Source: Clostridium sp. UBA6758
GTDB lineage: Bacteria > Bacillota > Clostridia > Clostridiales > Clostridiaceae
Direction of reading: 5' to 3'
Assembly (NCBI GenBank): GCA_002453475.1
Contig: DKGY01000112.1
Location: 341-5,390, forward strand
DNA: 5,050 nt
Of this stretch, positions 1 to 5,050 are shown piece by piece. Made by a program: the position numbers and the translations under genes. The first letter of the stretch is position 1. Every line of letters starts with the position of its first letter. The notes under the pieces are model-generated. The model was not told where the DNA came from. It did not search any database and saw only the letters and a program-made list of their open reading frames with translations.

Positions 1-707
1 TTAGATGGTAAATTTCTTGACATAACAACAAAAACAAAATCACCTTTTTCCAAATTTAATAACACAATATCATTTTCTATTCCTTCTAAACTTCCTGCTT
101 TATGTGCTGTTTTAACTTTAAAATCTTTAGGCCAATAAAATGATATCCCTGTGGTTAATTGATTTCTTCTAATAACTTCTAGAATAAATTTACTATGTTC
201 TTCATTTAATACTTTCCCCTTGCTTAGCAACGCTAAACCTTTACATAAATCAAAACTTGTAGTTATGTTTTCGTTATCAAATTCTTCTTTTTCACCTGAT
301 GGATACTTATTTATAAATGTAGATGTTAATCCCATATCATGAATGATACTATTTATCCTATCTTTGCCTATAGTGTTTATAAGTTTACATGCTGCTGTAT
401 TATCACTTTGAATAAGCATTGCAACTATTAATTCTTTAATACTATACTGTCTTCCTTCTAATTCATGTATAATACCAAAAGAACCAGAAACCTTATCATC
501 ATTTGTTATGGTTACTAATTGATCTAAAAATACATTAGTAGATTCCACTTCTTTCATTACTGCCATAGCAATAGGAAGTTTTATACAACCAGCGGCTACC
601 ATTTTAAGATCCTCATTAAACCCATAAGTGTAATCACTTTTTAAATCTGCAAAATAAAAACTATATTCCCCTTCTCTTGTTTCTAAATAACGTTTGATTT
701 CTTTCAT
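1..707 (-). CDS. Class A beta-lactamase-like (serine hydrolase fold) protein with Gly at the nucleophile position; 3' end cut by the window edge
   Basis: The open frame reads 235 codons without a stop and runs off the left edge, so perhaps only the last few to twenty residues are missing compared with a usual length of about 250. The protein looks like the Beta-lactamase2/class A fold. An SxxK-like segment AAGCIKLPIA is at residues 38-47, SDN at 101-103 (IQSDNTAACKLI), HKAGSLEG, the KTG equivalent, at 202-209, and a final strand GDFVFVVMS at 222-230. The serine expected at position 40 is Gly (codon GGT), followed by Cys41; Lys43 is kept. No ExxLN omega-loop motif is seen. The N-terminus (MKEIKRYLETREGEYSFYFA) has no signal peptide or membrane segment, so a cytoplasmic location is likely. 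Start: a GGAGGG site at 713-718 lies 5 bases before the ATG at 705-707; the ATG at 709-711 is out of frame and soon meets a stop. The fold is fairly certain. Activity is doubtful, and beta-lactam resistance should not be assumed. Confidence 0.85.
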   Translation of the reverse strand, partial: MKEIKRYLETREGEYSFYFADLKSDYTYGFNEDLKMVAAGCIKLPIAMAVMKEVESTNVFLDQLVTITNDDKVSGSFGIIHELEGRQYSIKELIVAMLIQSDNTAACKLINTIGKDRINSIIHDMGLTSTFINKYPSGEKEEFDNENITTSFDLCKGLALLSKGKVLNEEHSKFILEVIRRNQLTTGISFYWPKDFKVKTAHKAGSLEGIENDIVLLNLEKGDFVFVVMSRNLPS

Positions 708-755
708 ACATACCCTCCACATGCCAAATGGTAATATCGATTTATAACTAGCTAT

Positions 756-784
756 ATTATAATTTTCTTTATATATTATGTCAA
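756..784 (-). promoter_or_regulatory. Perfect SigA consensus promoter for the beta-lactamase-like gene
   Basis: On the minus strand TTGACA (784-779) and TATAAT (761-756) are separated by exactly 17 bases. Both hexamers match the vegetative consensus at all six positions. Transcription would start near 749, leaving a leader of about 40 bases before the ATG at 707. The gene is therefore likely transcribed independently of uppP and fairly strongly. No obvious operator palindrome overlaps it. Confidence 0.85.
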
Positions 785-1020
785 ATTTCTGACTATTGTA
801 AAAAAATAATAAAGTGATATACTTTTTTAGATTATACCACTCCATTATCCACATTAAACAAGTTAATATGCCTCATTTTCATCTTATATATATTGATTAT
901 AATATACTAATGCATACTATACATTTATATAATCACTACATTATACATTTACTTGTCCTATATTTACAAATACTTAACCTATTTATTTTATTTTAATACC
1001 GTCTACCAGTTAAGTAACTA
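785..1020. other. AT-rich intergenic region between uppP and the beta-lactamase-like gene
   Basis: This stretch of about 235 bases holds no supported gene. The only long plus-strand frame (814-996) starts at a GTG without a ribosome binding site and encodes a biased Ile/Leu/His/Tyr-rich peptide, as expected by chance in such AT-rich DNA. The only structure seen is the inverted repeat at 971-1016 just after uppP. No RNA gene, riboswitch or mobile element is evident. Confidence 0.6.
971..1016 (-). terminator. Weak possible terminator hairpin after uppP
   Basis: A perfect 8-base inverted repeat, TACTTAAC (971-978) and GTTAAGTA (1009-1016), lies 5 bases past the uppP stop. The loop is long (30 bases), the stem is mostly A-T, and only a short TTTGTAAATAT follows on the minus strand. 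It may help to end the uppP transcript but falls short of a classic intrinsic terminator. Confidence 0.3.
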
Positions 1021-1830
1021 TTACCTGAAGCTTACAAATATCAACAATGCCAACCCTAAAATTATTCTATAGTATGCAAAATTCTTCATAGGTTTCTTCT
1101 TAAGATAACCTATGAATCTTTCTACGCATACCAAAGCTGATAAAAATGCAACCACGAATCCAATAATAAGCACTATTATTTCACCTTTATTTAGGATACT
1201 ACCATGCTTAACTAATTTCAATCCGGAAGCTCCCACCATTACAGGAATTGCTAGGAAAAATGAAAATTCAGTTGCCACCACAGTTGACAATCCACTTATC
1301 CAACCACCTATTATAGTTGATGCAGATCTAGACATACCCGGCCACAATGCTAAACACTGAAATACTCCTACACTAAAAGCTTGTGGAAAGGTAATGTAAT
1401 CTACATCTCTAGTTTTCTCTTTTCTCCTAAAATGCTCTTCAGATAAAAGCATAAGAATAGCTCCAATTATCAATGCTAAGGCCACAGTAAATGTATTGAA
1501 CAGATATTCATCAATTATGTCTTCAAAATACAAACCTAATACTGCCGCCGGAACACACCCAATCATTATATTAGTCCAAAATCTAATTGAATCTCTCTTT
1601 AGTTTAAATACCCCTAAAATAGTTGAAAATATCTTTTGTTTGTATAATACTAAAATAGCAAAAATTGCTCCAAGTTGAATTACTACAGTAAACAAATTTG
1701 CGAAATTCCCTGTAAAATCTAACACATCACCAACAATTATCATATGACCAGTAGATGATATGGGAATAAACTCCGTAATTCCTTCAATTATTGCTATTAT
1801 TATAGCTTTAAACAACAAAATAAAGTCCAC
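1021..1830 (-). CDS. uppP: Undecaprenyl-pyrophosphate phosphatase (UppP/BacA family)
   Basis: This integral membrane enzyme removes a phosphate from undecaprenyl pyrophosphate to give the C55 carrier lipid used for peptidoglycan and other wall polymers; in other bacteria extra copies raise bacitracin tolerance. The 269 residues match the usual length of about 270. The first signature, EGITEFIPISSTGH at residues 16-29, carries the paired glutamates (E16, E20), the SSTG serines and His29. The second, PGMSRSAST at 164-172, carries the catalytic-type Arg168. Hydrophobic segments spread over the whole length fit a polytopic membrane protein of about eight helices. No key residue is missing. The start is GTG at 1828-1830, with AAAGGGG at 1837-1843 placed 6 bases upstream; the next codons (DFILLFKAI) fit the family N-terminus. 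The upstream gene ends 16 bases before this start, so the two are probably co-transcribed and perhaps translationally coupled. Confidence 0.96.
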   Translation of the reverse strand: MDFILLFKAIIIAIIEGITEFIPISSTGHMIIVGDVLDFTGNFANLFTVVIQLGAIFAILVLYKQKIFSTILGVFKLKRDSIRFWTNIMIGCVPAAVLGLYFEDIIDEYLFNTFTVALALIIGAILMLLSEEHFRRKEKTRDVDYITFPQAFSVGVFQCLALWPGMSRSASTIIGGWISGLSTVVATEFSFFLAIPVMVGASGLKLVKHGSILNKGEIIVLIIGFVVAFLSALVCVERFIGYLKKKPMKNFAYYRIILGLALLIFVSFR

Positions 1831-1836
1831 ACCTTT

Positions 1837-1843
1837 CCCCTTT
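1837..1843 (-). promoter_or_regulatory. Ribosome binding site that fixes the GTG start of uppP
   Basis: The minus strand reads AAAGGGG followed by six bases and then GTG. The site lies wholly within the 16-base gap after the upstream stop codon, so terminating ribosomes could pass directly to uppP. Confidence 0.65.
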
Positions 1844-1846
1844 CTA

Positions 1847-2944
1847 TTATTTCTTTATAACCACCTGTCGTAAGGGATTAATACCATCTAATGAAATTTC
1901 TATAGTTGTAATACCTTTTTCTATAGATAAATTATAATAGGTATCAACCTTAATAAAATCTCCATTATTTACTCTAACATAAAACTCCTCTAGCATTAAA
2001 CTATTCATAAATGCTCCTAAAGTAAATTTCGTATTATTATCATCATCTTCTTTTATATTCTTTTTCGAAAATATAATAGTTGGAATTTTATCTGACTTAT
2101 CATTTACATATTCCTCATAAGGATTAATATTAAATAAAGAATCATTGTCAACAAATATAGTTGGTTGAATATAACCTTTAGAAGTTTCTAATTGAGCATC
2201 CTTAACATCTTTTACATATGTTATGTATGAGTTTATTACAGACCCCTCAAATTTGCTGTTGTCAATTCTTATACTATAAGTACCTAGATATTTATTTAAT
2301 AATTTTATAGACTTTTTCTCTAAAATTCCATCTTCATTACTACTAACCTTAAGCTGCGATAAATCTTTATTTAATACCTGAATAGCACTTAAAGGTTCAT
2401 CACCCTCCTTAAAATATCCACCTGTAATAGTATCAAACATTATCCACTTATTAAAATTAGAATCCCATACTTCTAACACAGAGTAGTTTCCATTTAATCT
2501 ATATTCTCCAACTCTAACCTTTATACCTATTGAAGATAACAATTCTTGAAGTATGGTATTATAATCCTTTTGCGAAACCTTTTTTTCCGATATTAGAATT
2601 TTCAAAAGCTCTTCCCCATCTTTGTTAGTGTCCATATCAGACAGGGTTATTTCTCCTTTTTCACTTAACCATTTATTTATATCTATACATTTCATAATTT
2701 CACTAGTATTTTCACCAACTAAAGTATCTACCTTATATTTGCTTTTCAGGGTAGCTATTTCCGCTACAGAACTATCAATATAATAAAACTTTATATTATT
2801 TCCTGAATATAAGTTATCCCATTTTTCTATTTTAGTAGTATAATCTTTTTCTTTATCCTTTTGACTCAATATCCAAAATCCTACAACACTTAATATTATA
2901 ACCAAAATACCTAATCCTATATTTTTCCCTTTTCTAGTTTTCAA
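1847..2944 (-). CDS. Membrane-anchored extracytoplasmic protein with a degenerate transglutaminase-like core
   Basis: The 365-residue product begins with a basic stretch (MKTRKGKN) and one hydrophobic helix at about residues 9-26, with no lipobox or clear cleavage site. It should be anchored with the rest outside the cell. Residues of about 80-190 resemble a transglutaminase-like core: a helix (SEIMKCIDINKWLSEKG), a helix ending in LLSSIGIKVRVG (135-146), then NYSVLEVW (153-160) and NKWIMFD (165-171), the usual HAWVEVY and W-x-x-x-D positions. In that alignment the catalytic Cys falls on Gln125 and the His on Tyr154, while Asp171 remains, so it is probably not catalytic. DTNKDG (105-110) resembles part of a calcium loop but lacks the last ligand. 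The C-terminal part (about 300-365) looks beta-rich, with an Ig-like ending. Being first in an operon with uppP suggests an envelope role. The family call is by motif shape and is moderate; the gene itself is secure. Confidence 0.8.
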   Translation of the reverse strand: MKTRKGKNIGLGILVIILSVVGFWILSQKDKEKDYTTKIEKWDNLYSGNNIKFYYIDSSVAEIATLKSKYKVDTLVGENTSEIMKCIDINKWLSEKGEITLSDMDTNKDGEELLKILISEKKVSQKDYNTILQELLSSIGIKVRVGEYRLNGNYSVLEVWDSNFNKWIMFDTITGGYFKEGDEPLSAIQVLNKDLSQLKVSSNEDGILEKKSIKLLNKYLGTYSIRIDNSKFEGSVINSYITYVKDVKDAQLETSKGYIQPTIFVDNDSLFNINPYEEYVNDKSDKIPTIIFSKKNIKEDDDNNTKFTLGAFMNSLMLEEFYVRVNNGDFIKVDTYYNLSIEKGITTIEISLDGINPLRQVVIKK

Positions 2945-2951
2945 CCCATTA

Positions 2952-2957
2952 CTCCCC
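2952..2957 (-). promoter_or_regulatory. Ribosome binding site that supports a TTG start for the 365-residue protein
   Basis: GGGGAG at 2957-2952 lies 7 bases before TTG (2944-2942). The nearby ATG (2949-2947) is only 2 bases from the site and reads ATG GGT TGA, a two-codon dead end. The next in-frame Met is residue 84, which would remove the membrane anchor, so TTG is the best start. Confidence 0.7.
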
Positions 2958-2980
2958 TTTACATCTAAAATGTTGATATA

Positions 2981-3009
2981 TTTATATTTTATTATAAACT
3001 TTTTTCCAA
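2981..3009 (-). promoter_or_regulatory. Probable promoter of the orf365-uppP operon
   Basis: TTGGAA (3009-3004) and TATAAA (2986-2981) are 17 bases apart on the minus strand, matching the vegetative consensus at 4 and 5 of 6 positions. Transcription would begin near 2974, about 30 bases before the TTG start. A perfect TATAAT at 2996-2991 is an alternative -10 element but lacks a good -35. The pckA hairpin lies just upstream, consistent with a separate unit starting here. Confidence 0.55.
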
Positions 3010-3072
3010 TAAAATAAAAGTTTTCTATACTAAGTGATAATTTTACATTATTTATACTATTTTTTCTTTACA

Positions 3073-3114
3073 TAAAGAAGAGAAACTCCACCAAACTAGA
3101 GTTTCTCTTCTTTA
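3073..3114 (-). terminator. Strong hairpin terminator of pckA
   Basis: A perfect 16-bp inverted repeat (3073-3088 with 3099-3114) encloses a 10-base loop and starts 6 bases after the pckA stop codon. On the minus strand the descending arm ends in a pyrimidine-rich CTTCTTTA, and an A-rich stretch follows instead of a separate T run. The T-rich part is therefore built into the stem base. Its position, length and perfection support a transcript end or 3' stabilising structure for pckA. Confidence 0.75.
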
Positions 3115-3120
3115 AAATTA

Positions 3121-4695
3121 CTATTTATTATATCCAGGTGCTGCTTTTAATATTTCTTCGCTAACGTTATCAAATTTTTCAAAGTTTTCACGGAACTGTT
3201 TAACAAGATCGTACACTTTTTTATCATACTCTTGTTTATCTGCCCAAGTATTTTTAGGTTTTAATATTTCAGATGGTACATTTGGAACTTCTTTAGGAAT
3301 AAGAACATTAAAGTTATCATCCTTTTCAAATTCTGTATTTCTTAAATTACCTTCTATTGCAGCCTTAACCATAGCTCTAGTATAAGCTAAGTTCATTCTT
3401 TTACCTACACCATATTCTCCACCAGACCATCCAGTGTTAACAAGATAAACTTCTGTATTATTTTGGATTATTCTTTCTCCTAAAAGTTTAGCATATACTT
3501 CTGGTTTCATAAGCATAAAAGGTTCACCAAAACAAGCAGAGAATGTAGCCTTTGGTTTAGTTATCCCTCTTTCTGTACCAGCTAGCTTACTAGTATATCC
3601 TGACATAAAGTGATACATAGCAGCTTCTTTAGATAATTTAGATATTGGTGGTATTACTCCAAAAGCATCTGCAGTTAAAAATACTACTGTATTTGGATTT
3701 CCACCTACTCCACTTATCTCCACATTTTCGATAAAATCTATAGGATATGCTCCTCTTGTATTTTCAGTTAAGGAATCATCATCAAACATAGGTCTATTAT
3801 TCTCATCTAAAACTACATTTTCTAGTAATGCTCCAAATTTTAAAGCATTATAAATTTCTCTTTCTTTTTCCTTGTCTAACTTAATAGTTTTTGCATAGCA
3901 TCCACCCTCAAAGTTAAATACCCCTTCATTACACCATCCATGTTCATCATCACCAATTAGTTTTCTACCTGGATCTGCAGATAAAGTTGTCTTTCCTGTT
4001 CCAGAAAGTCCAAAGAATACAGCAGTATCACCATCTTCTCCTATATTAGCTGAACAGTGCATTGGGAATACACCCTTTTTAGGTAATAAGAAGTTCATTA
4101 TAGAGAATATTGACTTCTTAATCTCTCCAGAATATTGACTTCCACCTATTAAAACAATCTTCTTTTCAAAATTTATTATTATAAAGGCTTCTGAGTTTAC
4201 TCCATCCTCTTTTCCTTTAGCTTTAAACCCTGGTGCTACAACCACATTAAATTCTGGTTCAAAATTTTCTAATTGTTCTTTTTCATATCTTCTAAATAAT
4301 TGATTAGACATTAAAGCTTGTGATGCCAATTCATTAACAACTCTTATATTCATGCTATACTCTTTCATTGCTCCAACATAGCCATCAAATACATATAAGT
4401 TTTTATCAGATAAATAATCCATAACTTGCGAATATAAATTATTGAAAATTTCTTCTTCTATAGGTAAGTTAACATCTCCCCAATTAATTAAATCATTGAC
4501 ACTTTCTTGTCTTACGATAAATCTATCTTTAGGAGATCTCCCTGTATATTTTCCTGTTTTTACCACAAAAGCTCCACTATTAGCAAGAACTCCTTCTCCA
4601 TTTTTAATAGCATGAGAAACTAACTCAGCATAGCTTAAATTTCTATAAGCTTCCTTATTAGTATTAATTTTTAAATCATTTAAGTTAAAATCCAT
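3121..4695 (-). CDS. pckA: Phosphoenolpyruvate carboxykinase (ATP)
   Basis: This cytoplasmic enzyme interconverts oxaloacetate plus ATP with phosphoenolpyruvate, CO2 and ADP. It serves gluconeogenesis and, in some anaerobes, runs in reverse as a CO2-fixing, ATP-forming step. The 524 residues agree with the family's usual 520-540. Visible motifs in order are RSPKDRF (53-59, substrate-binding Arg), GEIKK (190-194, metal-ligand Lys194), MHCSANIG (212-219, His213), the kinase-1a P-loop GLSGTGKT (229-236), LIGDDEHGW (246-254, Mg/Mn-binding acidic pair) and ENTRGAYP (311-318, catalytic Arg314). All key residues are present, which separates it from the GTP-type enzyme. The start is ATG at 4693-4695, with GGGGG at 4703-4707 seven bases upstream. 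It has its own promoter upstream and hairpin downstream, so it is probably monocistronic and unrelated in function to the envelope genes that follow. Confidence 0.98.
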   Translation of the reverse strand: MDFNLNDLKINTNKEAYRNLSYAELVSHAIKNGEGVLANSGAFVVKTGKYTGRSPKDRFIVRQESVNDLINWGDVNLPIEEEIFNNLYSQVMDYLSDKNLYVFDGYVGAMKEYSMNIRVVNELASQALMSNQLFRRYEKEQLENFEPEFNVVVAPGFKAKGKEDGVNSEAFIIINFEKKIVLIGGSQYSGEIKKSIFSIMNFLLPKKGVFPMHCSANIGEDGDTAVFFGLSGTGKTTLSADPGRKLIGDDEHGWCNEGVFNFEGGCYAKTIKLDKEKEREIYNALKFGALLENVVLDENNRPMFDDDSLTENTRGAYPIDFIENVEISGVGGNPNTVVFLTADAFGVIPPISKLSKEAAMYHFMSGYTSKLAGTERGITKPKATFSACFGEPFMLMKPEVYAKLLGERIIQNNTEVYLVNTGWSGGEYGVGKRMNLAYTRAMVKAAIEGNLRNTEFEKDDNFNVLIPKEVPNVPSEILKPKNTWADKQEYDKKVYDLVKQFRENFEKFDNVSEEILKAAPGYNK

Positions 4696-4725
4696 TTTAT
4701 TACCCCCAAATATCTTCTAGGAATT

Positions 4726-4738
4726 AATGTAACACATT
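4726..4738. promoter_or_regulatory. Small inverted repeat in the pckA leader, possible operator
   Basis: AATGT and ACATT flank three bases (AATGTAACACATT on the plus strand). The repeat lies just downstream of the predicted pckA transcription start and about 30 bases before the ATG, a position where a bound repressor could block transcription. It is short and has no assigned regulator, and it does not match a CcpA cre site. Confidence 0.25.
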
Positions 4739-4753
4739 TTTTAATTTCCTAAT

Positions 4754-4784
4754 ATTATAATACTACTTTTTTATAAAAATGCAA
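4754..4784 (-). promoter_or_regulatory. Probable pckA promoter
   Basis: On the minus strand a perfect TATAAT lies at 4759-4754, with TTGCAT at 4784-4779 (spacing 19). The overlapping TATTAT at 4762-4757 would give a spacing of 16 with the same -35. Transcription would start near 4747, leaving a leader of about 50 bases. The weak -35 suggests that an activator may assist. No riboswitch-like structure is seen in this short leader. Confidence 0.5.
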
Positions 4785-4861
4785 TAAAAATTTTATTTTT
4801 CTTTTCCAATTCATATTTTCCTTAAGATTATTGCAAGTTGAACTTCATTATAATGCATTTT

Positions 4862-4889
4862 TGATGTGCATGCCATATATAGTGCATCA
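4862..4889. repeat. Imperfect hairpin containing a repeated GTGCAT
   Basis: TGATGTGC (4862-4869) can pair with GTGCATCA (4882-4889) over eight positions if two G-U pairs are allowed, enclosing a 12-base loop. GTGCAT also occurs twice as a direct repeat (4866-4871 and 4882-4887). No T run follows on either strand, so a protein-binding site is more likely than a terminator. Confidence 0.3.
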
Positions 4890-4961
4890 CTTTTATCGAA
4901 TTTTGCTCTCTTTTAATTTCTTTTTTAAATCTAATTAACATTTGAAATCATCTTTTCATTT

Positions 4962-4987
4962 TCATTATAGAATGATGTCATTAATGT
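4962..4987. promoter_or_regulatory. Array of alternating TCATT/AATGA half-sites, candidate operator
   Basis: TCATT (4962-4966), AATGA (4971-4975), TCATT (4978-4982) and AATGT (4983-4987) alternate in orientation and overlap the -35 region of the predicted plus-strand promoter. A related palindrome, TCATTATAATG, lies at 4845-4855. The arrangement fits a dimeric regulator binding side by side, but the units are short and AT-rich. Confidence 0.3.
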
Positions 4988-5003
4988 AGATATATGTTAT
5001 AAT
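4975..5003 (+). promoter_or_regulatory. Probable plus-strand promoter pointing off the right edge
   Basis: ATGTCA (4975-4980, 4 of 6 matches) is followed after 17 bases by TATAAT (4998-5003). TG at 4995-4996 gives an extended -10, TGTTATAAT. Transcription would start near 5010. No gene begins within the remaining 40 bases, so the product lies outside the window. Confidence 0.5.
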
Positions 5004-5050
5004 ATAAAATTGATATACTTGTAAATATACTATATGTTTAATTTATAAAA

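Larger units (their letters stand above)
4785..5050. other. AT-rich intergenic region upstream of pckA, with short inverted repeats
   Basis: No coding frame with a ribosome binding site is found on either strand; the ATG at 5034 meets a stop after four codons. The region holds three short palindromic sequences (4835-4845, 4846-4855 and 4862-4889) and an array of TCATT half-sites at 4962-4987 next to a plus-strand promoter. This is the expected layout of a divergent regulatory region, with the partner gene lying beyond the right edge. Confidence 0.5.

Noticed and set aside
1..707. Reading the left-edge gene as an antibiotic-resistance beta-lactamase
   Set aside because: It lacks the nucleophilic serine, the omega-loop glutamate motif and any export signal, so resistance is not supported.
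709..711. ATG closer to the ribosome binding site of the beta-lactamase-like gene
   Set aside because: It is only 1 base from GGAGGG and its frame reaches a TAG after about 16 codons; the ATG at 705-707 has correct spacing and opens the long frame.
918..951. TATACATTTA repeated twice, 24 bases apart
   Set aside because: It is a two-copy A/T-dominated decamer in an extremely AT-rich gap with no promoter or gene to regulate nearby; chance is sufficient.
814..996. Plus-strand 60-codon open frame in the gap left of uppP
   Set aside because: It has a GTG start without a ribosome binding site, a biased Ile/Leu/Tyr/His composition, no recognisable motif, and lies in DNA so AT-rich that the translation is uninformative.
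1112..1360. Plus-strand 82-codon open frame inside uppP
   Set aside because: It is antisense to a strongly conserved gene and has no supporting motif or start signal.
1496..1678. Plus-strand 60-codon open frame inside uppP
   Set aside because: It is an antisense shadow of the uppP membrane segments with no independent evidence.
4849..4854. TATAAT on the plus strand as a second divergent promoter
   Set aside because: The only TTG-like hexamer upstream (4831-4836) is 12 bases away, too close for a -35 element, and no frame follows.
1..5050. CRISPR arrays, tRNA or rRNA genes, insertion sequences, phage or plasmid features
   Set aside because: No regularly spaced repeats, cloverleaf-like structure, transposase, integrase or terminal inverted repeats were found on either strand.

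Overview
The window is very AT-rich DNA with short intergenic gaps, strong GGGG/GGAGG-type ribosome binding sites and SigA-like promoters. The gene products (an ATP-type PEP carboxykinase, a BacA-family UppP, a cytoplasmic beta-lactamase-fold protein) also fit a low-GC Firmicute, most likely Clostridium or a close relative. The species cannot be named from the sequence alone. All four recognisable genes lie on the minus strand, so transcription runs from right to left.

From right to left: about 355 bases at the right edge (4696-5050) hold the pckA promoter and a probable plus-strand promoter that points out of the window, with several short inverted repeats between and around them. pckA (3121-4695) is a complete gluconeogenic/anaplerotic PEP carboxykinase gene and ends in a strong 16-bp hairpin (3073-3114). 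A new promoter then drives a probable two-gene operon. Its first gene encodes a 365-residue membrane-anchored protein (1847-2944, TTG start) with a transglutaminase-like core whose Cys and His appear to be lost. Sixteen bases later comes uppP (1021-1830, GTG start), which encodes the undecaprenyl-pyrophosphate phosphatase that recycles the lipid carrier for cell-wall synthesis. After about 310 bases without a gene, a perfect consensus promoter (756-784) drives a gene (1-707, running off the left edge) for a class A beta-lactamase-like protein.

The most notable signal is in that last gene. It keeps the SDN and KxG motifs and the lysine of SxxK, but the nucleophilic serine is replaced by glycine (G-C-I-K). 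Together with the degenerate transglutaminase-like protein next to uppP, the window holds two probable pseudoenzymes related to envelope biology beside an intact enzyme of the lipid carrier cycle. That the three genes act together is an inference only; pckA looks like an ordinary, separately transcribed metabolic gene.
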